From Burkholderiales bacterium (GTDB lineage: Bacteria; Pseudomonadota; Gammaproteobacteria; Burkholderiales; SG8-39), in contig JAICPQ010000062.1 of assembly GCA_025929745.1 (NCBI GenBank), positions 1 to 11,306 on the forward strand: a stretch of DNA of 11,306 nt. The letters are read 5' to 3'. The position numbers were made by a program, and so were the translations under genes. Below the pieces are notes generated by a model, which made no database searches, was not told the DNA's origin, and saw only the letters and a list, made by a program, of their open reading frames with translations. How positions within the stretch are numbered: position 1 is the stretch's first letter; every line of letters begins with the position of its first letter. Below are positions 1 to 8,140 of this stretch, piece after piece.

Positions 1-591
1 GACGTGCTTGCCCACGAGCTGCGTGGCGACGTCCCCGCCGCCCTTGAACGGAACGTACGTGAACTTCTTGCCGGTGACCTTCTCGAGCGCGACCGAGATG
101 ATCTGGTCCTCCTGCTTCGCGCCGGTGCCCCCCATCTTCATCTTGCCGGGGCCGGCCTGCTTTGCCGCCTCGATGTACTCCTTGGGGGTCTTGTACGGCG
201 TCTTCTCGTTCACCCACAGCACGAAGTTGTCCAGCGCCAGCATCTGCACCGGCGTCAGGTCGCGCCAGTTGAACGGCACGCCGGTGGCGAGCGGCGTGGT
301 GAAGAGGTTGGAGAGCGTGATGATGATCTTGTGCGGGTCGCCCGAGGCGCCCTTCACGTCGAGGAAGCCCTCGGCGCCCGCGCCACCGGCCCTATTGATC
401 GGCAGGATCGACTGCTTCATCAGGCCGTGCTTCGCCACAATGCCCTGGATCGCGCGCGCCATTTGATCGGCGCCGCCGCCAGTGCCGGCGGGAATGATGA
501 ACTCGACGTTCTTGGTCGGCTCCCAGGATTGCGCGGGGGCCGTAACGGGCGCCGCGACTGCGAGCGCCAAGATCAGAAACTTAGCTTTCAT
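1..591 (-). CDS. Bug/TctC-family tripartite tricarboxylate transporter substrate-binding receptor (3' end cut by window)
   Basis: This is a periplasmic solute receptor that would deliver a small organic anion to a TctAB-type membrane transporter. Only the first 197 codons are inside the window; family members are usually about 320 residues, so the C-terminal 40% is missing. The start ATG at 591 is preceded by a near-perfect Shine-Dalgarno AGGAGGAG. Residues 1-20 form a signal peptide: K2 and K4, a hydrophobic core, then A18-P-A20 as a likely cleavage site before Q21. The mature start SWEPTKNVEFIIPAGTGGGAD shows the first beta strand and glycine-rich ligand loop typical of the family (GGGAD at about residues 38-42). 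A second family-like stretch is TYVPFKGGGDVATQL near residues 178-192. The ligand cannot be read from sequence, and no TctA or TctB gene is visible. The gene lies 97 bases after terC in the same direction and may have its own promoter. Family assignment is firm; substrate is unknown. Confidence 0.93.
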   Translation of the reverse strand, partial: MKAKFLILALAVAAPVTAPAQSWEPTKNVEFIIPAGTGGGADQMARAIQGIVAKHGLMKQSILPINRAGGAGAEGFLDVKGASGDPHKIIITLSNLFTTPLATGVPFNWRDLTPVQMLALDNFVLWVNEKTPYKTPKEYIEAAKQAGPGKMKMGGTGAKQEDQIISVALEKVTGKKFTYVPFKGGGDVATQLVGKHV

Positions 592-594
592 GCA

Positions 595-602
595 CTCCTC
601 CT
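595..602 (-). promoter_or_regulatory. Strong ribosome binding site of the Bug receptor gene
   Basis: On the minus strand AGGAGGAG ends three bases before the ATG at 591. It is the best Shine-Dalgarno in the window and fixes that start. Its strength contrasts with the weak or absent sites before terC, the fused formate dehydrogenase subunit and the aldo/keto reductase, which suggests this receptor is made in larger amounts. Confidence 0.8.
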
Positions 603-680
603 ATGTTCGCTACGCTGCGGCGCATCATTCTCCCGTGCGGCTGCCGCAGAGATTGTCCCGCTCCCTCTGGAACGAGGGCC

Positions 681-695
681 ATGACTTCGGTCAAG
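681..695 (-). promoter_or_regulatory. Imperfect FNR/FixK-like box upstream of the Bug receptor
   Basis: On the minus strand the sequence CTTGAC-CGAA-GTCAT overlaps the terC stop codon (691-693). It matches the Crp/Fnr-type pattern TTGAN-N4-NTCAA except for the last base. A weak -10-like hexamer GACAAT (652-657) lies 30.5 bases from the box centre, the same spacing as at the perfect box upstream of the formate dehydrogenase operon. The box sits partly in coding sequence, so chance is a real alternative. Confidence 0.3.
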
Positions 696-1452
696 ACTTG
701 GATCGGTCCACCTCGACCGTCGCTTCGTGCACCGCCGCCCGCATGGCCCTGCGCTTGCCGATCAACGTTCCGGCGGCGATTACGATGACAGCGCCGATCA
801 CGCCGCAGATGATCTCGAGCGAGAGGCCACCCACCTTGGGCTTGTCCCCATCGAATTGCACGCCGGCCCCGGCAAGCCAGTCCTTGAGCGCCGGATCGGT
901 GACCAGCATCTCGCCGGCGACGAAGCCGAGCAGGCCGCCGCCGATGGTGATGATGATGGGCCAGCGCTCCATGAGATGAAGAAGGAGCGTCGAGCCGAAG
1001 ATGACGAGCGGGATCGAAATCGCAAGGCCGAGGATGAGGAGCGTCATGCTGCCGCCAGCAGCCGCGGCCACGGCGATCACATTGTCGATGCTCATCACGA
1101 GGTCTGCGATGAGAATCGTCTTGATGGCGGCGATCAGGTTCTCGCTCGCATCCACGTTCTCCTCTTCCTCCTCCGGGATGAGCAGCTTGATGCCGATCCA
1201 GAAGAGCAGCAGCGAGCCGATGAGCTTCAGCCAGGGAAGCGTGAGCAGCGCGACCGCGAAGATGGTGAGGATGATCCGCATCACCACGGCGGCGCCCGAG
1301 CCCCACAGCACCGCGGCCTTCTGCTGCTTTGCGGGAAGCGAGCGTGCCGCGAGCGCGATCACCACCGCGTTGTCGCCCGACAGGATGATGTTGACGCCGA
1401 TGATCTTGAGCAGGCCGACCCAGAACGCCTGCGTATAGAACTCTTCGAGCAT
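691..1452 (-). CDS. TerC family integral membrane protein (YjbE/TerC type)
   Basis: A 253-residue inner-membrane protein of the TerC superfamily. Members have been linked to tellurite resistance and, in several bacteria, to manganese efflux or loading of exported metalloproteins. The two family signatures are present: SGDNA at residues 25-29 and MSIDNVIA at 120-127, whose paired Asp-Asn motifs lie in opposite repeats of the fold and are thought to bind metal. About seven hydrophobic segments are visible (roughly 10-35, 48-70, 75-92, 106-130, 135-158, 164-182, 210-233). An acidic loop PEEEEENVD at 93-101 separates the halves, and the tail is basic (GKRRAMR) and cytosolic-looking. Length is normal for the short TerC type without a C-terminal CBS domain. 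The ATG at 1452 is 9 bases after the fhs stop and has no good Shine-Dalgarno, so translational coupling to fhs is likely. Its job in a formate operon is unclear; metal supply or protection is a guess. Confidence 0.92.
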   Translation of the reverse strand: MLEEFYTQAFWVGLLKIIGVNIILSGDNAVVIALAARSLPAKQQKAAVLWGSGAAVVMRIILTIFAVALLTLPWLKLIGSLLLFWIGIKLLIPEEEEENVDASENLIAAIKTILIADLVMSIDNVIAVAAAAGGSMTLLILGLAISIPLVIFGSTLLLHLMERWPIIITIGGGLLGFVAGEMLVTDPALKDWLAGAGVQFDGDKPKVGGLSLEIICGVIGAVIVIAAGTLIGKRRAMRAAVHEATVEVDRSKS

Positions 1453-1461
1453 CGGCTGATT

Positions 1462-3132
1462 CTAGAACAGACCCACGACCTTACCGTCGATGAGATCGAT
1501 CTTGTTCGCCGACGGCACCTTGGGCAGCCCGGGCATGGTCATGATGTCGCCGCAGATCATCACCACGAACTCGGCGCCGGCGGCGAGCCGGACCTCGCGC
1601 ACGTTCACCACATGGCCGTCCGGCGCGCCGCGCGTGGACGGGTTGGTGGTGAACGAAGACTGCGTTTTCGCCACGCACACCGGGAAGTTTCCGTAGCCCT
1701 CGTCCTGCAGCTTCTGGATCTGCGCCTTGACCTTCGCGTCGGCGGTCACGCTGCCCGCGCGGTAAACCTTCTTCGCGATCTTCTCGATCTTCGCCCAGAG
1801 CGGGTCGGCGTCCTCGTAGACGAAGCTCGGCTTCGAGCCCTGCTCGCACAGGCCGACGACGATCCTGGCGAGATCCGCGGCGCCCTTGCCGCCTTCGGCC
1901 CAGTGGTTCGCCGTCACCACCTGCGCGCCGAGCTTCTTCATGCGCTCGGTGACAAGCCTCAGCTCGGCGTCCGTGTCGAAAGTGAACTTGTTGATCGAGA
2001 CTACGCACGGGATGCCGTAGACCTTGGTTACGTTCTCGACATGGCGCTCGAGATTGACGATGCCCTTCTCGAGCGCGCCAAGGTTCTCCTTGCTCACCTC
2101 TTTCACGTCGACGCCGCCGTGGTATTTGAGCGCGCGCATGGTCGCGACGATGACCGCGGCGTCGGGCCGCAAACCCGTCTTGCGGCACTTGATGTCCAGG
2201 AACTTCTCCGCGCCCAGATCGGCGCCGAACCCCGCCTCGGTCACCACGTAGTCGGCGAGCTTGAGCGCGCTTTGCGTCGCAAGCACCGAGTTGCAGCCGT
2301 GCGCGATGTTGGCGAACGGGCCGCCGTGCACGAAAGCGGGATTGTTCTCGAGCGTCTGCACCAGGTTGGGTGCGAGCGCGTCCTTGAGCAGCACGGTCAT
2401 CGCGCCGTGCGCCTGCAGGTCCTTGGCGCGCACCGGCTTCTGGTCCCTGGTGTAGCCGAACACGATGTTGCCCAGGCGGTTCTTGAGGTCCTCGAGCGAG
2501 GTGGAAAGGCAGAAGATCGCCATCACCTCGGAAGCGACGACGATATCGAAGCCGTCCTGCCGCGGGTAGCCGTTCGCGGTACCGCCGAGCGCGATCACGA
2601 TGTCGCGCAGCGCGCGGTCGTTCATGTCGAGCACCCGGCGCCACTGGATGCGGCGCGGGTCGATGCCGAGCTCGTTGCCGTGGTTGATATGGTTGTCCAG
2701 CATCGCGGCGAGCAGGTTGTTGGCGAGCTGGATCGCACCGAAGTCGCCGGTGAAGTGCAGGTTGATGTCTTCCATCGGCACGATCTGCGCATAGCCGCCG
2801 CCCGCCGCGCCGCCCTTCACGCCGAACACCGGGCCCAGCGAAGGCTCGCGCAGGCAGATCATCGCTTTCTTGCCGATGTGGTTGAGCGCGTCGCCCAGGC
2901 CCACGGTCGTGGTGGTCTTGCCCTCCCCGGCCGGCGTCGGGCTGATCGCGGTGACGAGGATCAGCTTGCCGTCCTTCTTGGACTTGAGCGTGTCGAGATA
3001 CTTGAGCGATACCTTTGCCTTGTAATGCCCGTAGGGCTCGAGGTGCTCTTCCGCGATGCCAAGCTTCTCGCGCGCGACTGCGGCGATGCGCTGCATCCTG
3101 GCTGCCTGGGCTATTTCGATGTCGGAGGGCAT
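1462..3132 (-). CDS. fhs: Formate-tetrahydrofolate ligase (10-formyl-THF synthetase)
   Basis: A cytosolic enzyme that uses ATP to join formate to tetrahydrofolate, giving 10-formyl-tetrahydrofolate for purine, serine and formyl-Met-tRNA synthesis or C1 assimilation. The 556-residue length is normal for the single-function bacterial enzyme. Visible signatures are the phosphate-binding loop PTPAGEGKTT at residues 65-74, GVKGGAAGGGYAQ at 104-116, and PFANIAHGCNSV at 272-283, followed by the VTEAGFGADLGAEKF stretch. I chose the ATG at 3132, giving the standard N-terminus MPSDIEIAQAA, with GGGAG about 9 bases upstream. An in-frame TTG at 3150 would add MRETLV, which is not family-like and lacks a ribosome site. 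The gene follows the universal stress gene by 48 bases and precedes terC by 9 bases. Next to a formate dehydrogenase it forms the assimilatory exit for formate. No folD or ftfL-specific partner genes are in view. Confidence 0.98.
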   Translation of the reverse strand: MPSDIEIAQAARMQRIAAVAREKLGIAEEHLEPYGHYKAKVSLKYLDTLKSKKDGKLILVTAISPTPAGEGKTTTTVGLGDALNHIGKKAMICLREPSLGPVFGVKGGAAGGGYAQIVPMEDINLHFTGDFGAIQLANNLLAAMLDNHINHGNELGIDPRRIQWRRVLDMNDRALRDIVIALGGTANGYPRQDGFDIVVASEVMAIFCLSTSLEDLKNRLGNIVFGYTRDQKPVRAKDLQAHGAMTVLLKDALAPNLVQTLENNPAFVHGGPFANIAHGCNSVLATQSALKLADYVVTEAGFGADLGAEKFLDIKCRKTGLRPDAAVIVATMRALKYHGGVDVKEVSKENLGALEKGIVNLERHVENVTKVYGIPCVVSINKFTFDTDAELRLVTERMKKLGAQVVTANHWAEGGKGAADLARIVVGLCEQGSKPSFVYEDADPLWAKIEKIAKKVYRAGSVTADAKVKAQIQKLQDEGYGNFPVCVAKTQSSFTTNPSTRGAPDGHVVNVREVRLAAGAEFVVMICGDIMTMPGLPKVPSANKIDLIDGKVVGLF

Positions 3133-3180
3133 GACTAGGGTCTCCCGCAAGGAGTGCGAATTTTCAAGCGCGCCGCGGCG

Positions 3181-3597
3181 CTACTTCACCAGCAGGACCG
3201 GAACGTCCGAGATGTGCAGGACCTTCGTCGCCGTGGAGCCGACCAGCGCCTTGCCGAGCTCGCTCATGCCGCGCGTGCCGATGTAGATGAGATCGCAACG
3301 CTTGTCCTTCGCGTGCTTGACGATCGCCTCGGCCACCGGCCCGACAAGTACATGCGCCGTGTAGCGCACGCCGGCCGCGTCGAGCTTCCTCTTGGCCGGG
3401 GCGAGCACGGCCTGGCCCTCTTCGACGTAGTAGCGCTCAAGCTGGCCCTTCGGCAACTTGGCCACGCGCGGCACCGGCAGATGGACGGTGACAAGCTCGA
3501 CCTGCGGGAATTCGCGATACCAGTCGCAATGGTGGATGAGCAATTGCACGGCTTTGAGCGACGGCTTCGAGCCGTCGACGGCGACGAGGATCTTCAT
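3181..3597 (-). CDS. Universal stress protein, UspA family, single domain
   Basis: A 138-residue single-domain UspA-like protein, the normal family size. It starts with MKILVAVDGS, the first strand of the Rossmann-like fold, with the conserved Asp at residue 8. The nucleotide-binding pattern G-x2-G-x9-G-S/T is intact: G107, G110, G120 and S121, then the last strand DVPVLLVK. It therefore belongs to the ATP-binding type, which dimerises and modulates survival or metabolism under stress; no enzymatic target can be named. The ATG at 3597 lies 19 bases after the catalytic-subunit stop, with AAAGGG close upstream. Its place between the dehydrogenase and fhs suggests co-expression with formate metabolism, which fits Usp proteins often being induced with redox or anaerobic regulons. 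That functional link is inference. Confidence 0.95.
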   Translation of the reverse strand: MKILVAVDGSKPSLKAVQLLIHHCDWYREFPQVELVTVHLPVPRVAKLPKGQLERYYVEEGQAVLAPAKRKLDAAGVRYTAHVLVGPVAEAIVKHAKDKRCDLIYIGTRGMSELGKALVGSTATKVLHISDVPVLLVK

Positions 3598-3616
3598 AGC
3601 CCTTTATTCGTGGTTG

Positions 3617-6421
3617 TTAGCCGTAGAGCTCTTCCAGTGTACGTCCTTTTCCATAGCCTGGATCGCCAGGCCGCGCGCCGCCGCGCGTGACGCGCACCGC
3701 GCAGTACTTGAATTCCGGGATCTTGCCGAACGGGTCGAGCACCGGATTGGTGAGCAAGTTCGCCGCCGCTTCGTAGTAGCAGAACGGAATGAACACCGCG
3801 CCGCGCGGCGTGCCCGGATCGGCGCGCGTATAAAGCGAAATGCGGCCGCGCCGCGATTCCACCGTCACGACTTCGCCCGGTTTGACTTTCAGCGCCGCCA
3901 GGTCAGCCGGGTGCAGCGACACCGTCGCTTCCGGCTCGATGGCGTCGAGCGCGCCCGAGCGCCGCGTCATCGCGCCGGTGTGCCAGTGCTCGAGCTGCCG
4001 GCCGGTGATCAGCACCATCGGGTATTCGCCGTCCGGACGCTCGGCCGCGGGAATGAGGTCGGCGGGAACGAACTTGCCGCGGCCGGTGGGCGTCGGGAAG
4101 TGCGTGGTGAACACGACCGGCTGACCCGGATCGCCTTCGGTCTCGCACGGGTAGGTCACCGACGAATCGCGCTCGAGGCGCTCCCAGGTGATGCCCTTGA
4201 TCGAGTCCATGCACGCGCGCATCTCGTCGAACACCTCCTTCGGGTGCGCGTAGGTCCAGTCGAGGCCCAGGCGGCGCGCGAGCTCGACGATGATCCAGAA
4301 ATCCTCGCGCGCATCGCCCGGCGGCTCGATCGCCTTGCGTCCGAGCTGCACCATGCGATCGGTATTGGTGACCGTTCCGGTCTTCTCCGGCCAGGCGGTG
4401 GCGGGCAGCACCACGTCGGCGAGGTACGCGGTCTCGGTGAGGAAGATGTCCTGCACGACGAGGTGCTCGAGCTTCGCCATCGCGGCGCGCGCGTGCTCGA
4501 GATCGGGATCGGACATCGCCGGGTTCTCGCCCATGATGTACATGCCGCGGATCTTTCCGTCGTACGCGGCATTCATGATCTCGACCACCGTGAGCCCGGG
4601 CTTCGGGTCGAGCGTCGCGCCCCAGAGCTTCTCGAAGCGCTGCTGCGCATCCGGCGAGGCGACGCGCTGGTAATCCGGATACATCATTGGGATGAGTCCG
4701 GAGTCCGAGGCGCCCTGCACGTTGTTCTGGCCGCGCAGCGGATGCAGCCCGGTGCCGGGCCGGCCGACCTGGCCCGTCATCAACGTGAGCGCGATCAGGC
4801 AGCGCGCATTGTCGGTGCCGTGCACGTGCTGGGAGATACCCATGCCCCAGAGGATCATCGAGGCCTTGGATGTGGCAAAAGCGCGCGCCACTTCCCGGAT
4901 GGTAGCCGCCGGAATGCCGCAGATCGGCGCCATCTTCTCGGGGGAAAAGTTCTTCGCGTTCTCCTTCAGCGCCTCGAACCCCGAGGTGCGGTCCTTGACG
5001 AAATGCTCGTTGACCAGGCCTTCGTCGATGATCGTGTGGATCATCGCGTTCAAGAGCGCGACATCCGTGTCGGGCTTGAACTGCAACATGCGCCAGGCGT
5101 GGCGCGAGAGCTCGCTGCGCCGGGGATCGGCATAAACCAGCTTCACGCCGCGCTTCGCGGCGTTCTTCATCCAGGTCGCGGCCACCGGGTGATTCGAGGT
5201 CGGGTTGGCGCCGATCAGAAAGATCACTTCCGCGTTCAGCACATCGTTCACCTGGTTCGACACCGCGCCGGAGCCGATGCCTTCGAGCAGCGCCGCGACC
5301 GAGGAGGCATGGCAAAGGCGCGTGCAATGGTCGACGTTGTTGGTGCCGAAACCCGCGCGCACGAGCTTCTGGAAAAGGTACGCCTCTTCGTTCGAGCCCT
5401 TCGCCGAGCCGAAGCCCGCGAGGGCGTAGCGATCCTCGTCCCGGATGCGGCGCAGACCATCGGCGGCCTTTTGCAAGGCCTCTTCCCAGCTCGCTTCGCG
5501 GAACACTTCCGACCAGTTGCCGGGGTCGACCGCAAAATCGGCCGATTTCGCGACGCCCGGTTTGCGGATCAAGGGCTTGGTGAGCCGATGCGGATGGTGG
5601 ACATAGTCGAAGCCGTAACGGCCCTTTACGCACAGCCGATGCTTGTTCGCCGGCCCTTCCTTGCCGTTCACGAAAAGGATCGTGTTTTCCTTCACGTGGT
5701 AGGTGAGCAGGCACCCCACGCCACAGAACGGACACACCGAGTCCACCGTCTTGTCGGTCTTCTGCAGGCCGACGCCGCGCGCCGGCATGAGCGCGCCCGT
5801 GGGACAAGCCTGTACGCATTCGCCGCAGGCGACGCAGGTGGACTTGCCCATCGGGTCGTCGAAGTCGAACACTGGCAGCGAGCGGTCGCCGCGGTACGCG
5901 TAGCCGATGACATCGTTCACCTGGACCTCGCGGCACGCGCGCACACAGCGTGTGCACTGGATGCAGGCATCCAGGTTTACCGCCATCGCGGGGTGCGAGA
6001 GGTCGGCCTTCGGCTGCTCACGGCGCGCGAAGCGCGGCTTGCCGACGCCGAGCGCCGCGGCCCAAAGCTTCAGCTTATTGTCGAGCGTGTACTCCTGCTC
6101 CGGCTGGTCGGAAAGCAGGAGCTCGAGCACCATTTTCTGCGAGGTCAGCGCGCGCTCGGAATTGGTGGTGACCTCCATGCCTGGCGTCGGGAACCGACAG
6201 CATGAGGGCGCGAGCACGCGCTCGCCCTTGATCTCGACCACGCAGGCGCGGCAGTTGCCGTCGGAGCGCTGATTGCCGCCGTGGCAGAGGTGCGGGATGT
6301 CGACGCCGTGCTTCTTTGCCGTGGTGATGATCGGCTCGTCGGGCCGGCCGACCACGGTCTCGCCGTTCAGCTTGAACTCGATCGGCATCATCGCGAGCTG
6401 GCTGTCCTTGATCCGTTCCAT
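3617..6421 (-). CDS. fdhF: Formate dehydrogenase catalytic (alpha) subunit, Mo/W-bis-MGD, NAD-linked type
   Basis: This 934-residue cytosolic subunit oxidises formate to CO2 at a molybdenum or tungsten bis-MGD centre and passes electrons to the diaphorase subunit encoded just upstream. Order of domains: an N-terminal [2Fe-2S] ferredoxin domain (C46, C57, C60, C74); a two-cluster ferredoxin domain (C153, C156, C159, C163 and C196, C199, C202, C206); the [4Fe-4S] site of the molybdopterin domain (C230, C233, C237, C264); then the cofactor domains to the end. The metal-ligand cysteine is C370 in DHCTRLCHASS, followed by catalytic His371, so this is a Cys and not a Sec enzyme. LRGQNNVQGASD is the conserved active-site loop. 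Unusually, there is no cysteine between C75 and C153, so the His-ligated [4Fe-4S] motif of FdsA/NuoG relatives is missing. The ATG at 6421 directly follows the upstream stop (TAGATG), with AGGTGGAG before it, implying coupling. No twin-arginine signal is present. Mo versus W cannot be told. Confidence 0.96.
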   Translation of the reverse strand: MERIKDSQLAMMPIEFKLNGETVVGRPDEPIITTAKKHGVDIPHLCHGGNQRSDGNCRACVVEIKGERVLAPSCCRFPTPGMEVTTNSERALTSQKMVLELLLSDQPEQEYTLDNKLKLWAAALGVGKPRFARREQPKADLSHPAMAVNLDACIQCTRCVRACREVQVNDVIGYAYRGDRSLPVFDFDDPMGKSTCVACGECVQACPTGALMPARGVGLQKTDKTVDSVCPFCGVGCLLTYHVKENTILFVNGKEGPANKHRLCVKGRYGFDYVHHPHRLTKPLIRKPGVAKSADFAVDPGNWSEVFREASWEEALQKAADGLRRIRDEDRYALAGFGSAKGSNEEAYLFQKLVRAGFGTNNVDHCTRLCHASSVAALLEGIGSGAVSNQVNDVLNAEVIFLIGANPTSNHPVAATWMKNAAKRGVKLVYADPRRSELSRHAWRMLQFKPDTDVALLNAMIHTIIDEGLVNEHFVKDRTSGFEALKENAKNFSPEKMAPICGIPAATIREVARAFATSKASMILWGMGISQHVHGTDNARCLIALTLMTGQVGRPGTGLHPLRGQNNVQGASDSGLIPMMYPDYQRVASPDAQQRFEKLWGATLDPKPGLTVVEIMNAAYDGKIRGMYIMGENPAMSDPDLEHARAAMAKLEHLVVQDIFLTETAYLADVVLPATAWPEKTGTVTNTDRMVQLGRKAIEPPGDAREDFWIIVELARRLGLDWTYAHPKEVFDEMRACMDSIKGITWERLERDSSVTYPCETEGDPGQPVVFTTHFPTPTGRGKFVPADLIPAAERPDGEYPMVLITGRQLEHWHTGAMTRRSGALDAIEPEATVSLHPADLAALKVKPGEVVTVESRRGRISLYTRADPGTPRGAVFIPFCYYEAAANLLTNPVLDPFGKIPEFKYCAVRVTRGGARPGDPGYGKGRTLEELYG

Positions 6422-8071
<1,650 letters not shown>

Positions 8072-8083
8072 GCGGAGGTCCGT

Positions 8084-8089
8084 ATTATC
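8084..8089 (-). promoter_or_regulatory. Predicted -10 element of the formate dehydrogenase operon promoter
   Basis: The minus strand reads GATAAT, five of six matches to TATAAT, within an otherwise GC-rich 69-base divergent gap. Transcription would start near 8077-8078, leaving a leader of only 6-7 bases before the ATG at 8071. The sequence at the expected -35 position (GAAAGC, 8107-8112) is poor, as is typical of activator-dependent promoters, and the FNR-like palindrome overlaps it. Confidence 0.5.
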
Positions 8090-8111
8090 GGCCAGCGCGG
8101 CGCACCGCTTT

Positions 8112-8127
8112 CTTGACGCCGGTCAAG
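8112..8127. promoter_or_regulatory. FNR/ANR/FixK-like (Crp-Fnr family) operator
   Basis: CTTGAC-GCCG-GTCAAG is a perfect inverted repeat with 6-base arms and a 4-base spacer. It fits the Crp/Fnr-family pattern TTGAN-N4-NTCAA (FNR consensus TTGAT-N4-ATCAA). Its centre (8119.5) lies about 41.5-42.5 bases upstream of the predicted formate dehydrogenase start, the class II activator position. It ends 13 bases before the aldo/keto reductase ATG, where a bound protein would more likely repress that gene. Which Fnr-family protein binds cannot be told, and the regulator gene is not in the window. Confidence 0.6.
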
Positions 8128-8140
8128 TACACTTTCCCCT

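Noticed and set aside
615..678. Inverted repeats CTGCGGC/GCCGCAG (615-621 and 643-649) and CCCTC/GAGGG (663-667 and 674-678) in the terC-receptor gap, as a terminator
   Set aside because: Neither is followed by a T-run on the minus strand, and in such GC-rich sequence stems this short arise by chance. A factor-dependent end or operator cannot be excluded.
1453..1461. A yybP-ykoY manganese riboswitch before terC, as seen before some terC genes
   Set aside because: Only 9 bases separate the fhs stop from the terC start, so there is no room for one.
727..3138. 803-codon plus-strand open frame opposite terC and fhs
   Set aside because: It is antisense to two unmistakable conserved genes, is rich in Arg, His and Asp runs typical of GC-rich shadow frames, and has no recognisable domain.
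3133..3150. Upstream TTG start for fhs adding MRETLV
   Set aside because: The extension is not family-like and has no ribosome site; the ATG at 3132 gives the standard N-terminus and has GGGAG upstream.
3170..3181. 12-base palindrome GCGCCGCGGCGC after the universal stress gene
   Set aside because: It has no unpaired loop unless the centre melts and no T-run follows it, so terminator or operator function is unsupported.
5304..5330. Possible selenocysteine at the formate dehydrogenase active site
   Set aside because: The metal-ligand codon is TGC (Cys370), with no in-frame TGA, so this is the cysteine form.
3458..6205. 915-codon plus-strand open frame opposite the formate dehydrogenase catalytic subunit
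   Set aside because: Same kind of shadow: low-complexity Arg/His/Ala/Glu composition opposite a gene with all its cofactor motifs intact.
8113..8118. TTGACG as a -35 box for the aldo/keto reductase
   Set aside because: No -10-like hexamer lies 16-18 bases downstream; the nearest candidate (TATGAA at 8140) is 21 bases away and overlaps the start codon. The FNR-like palindrome explains the motif better.
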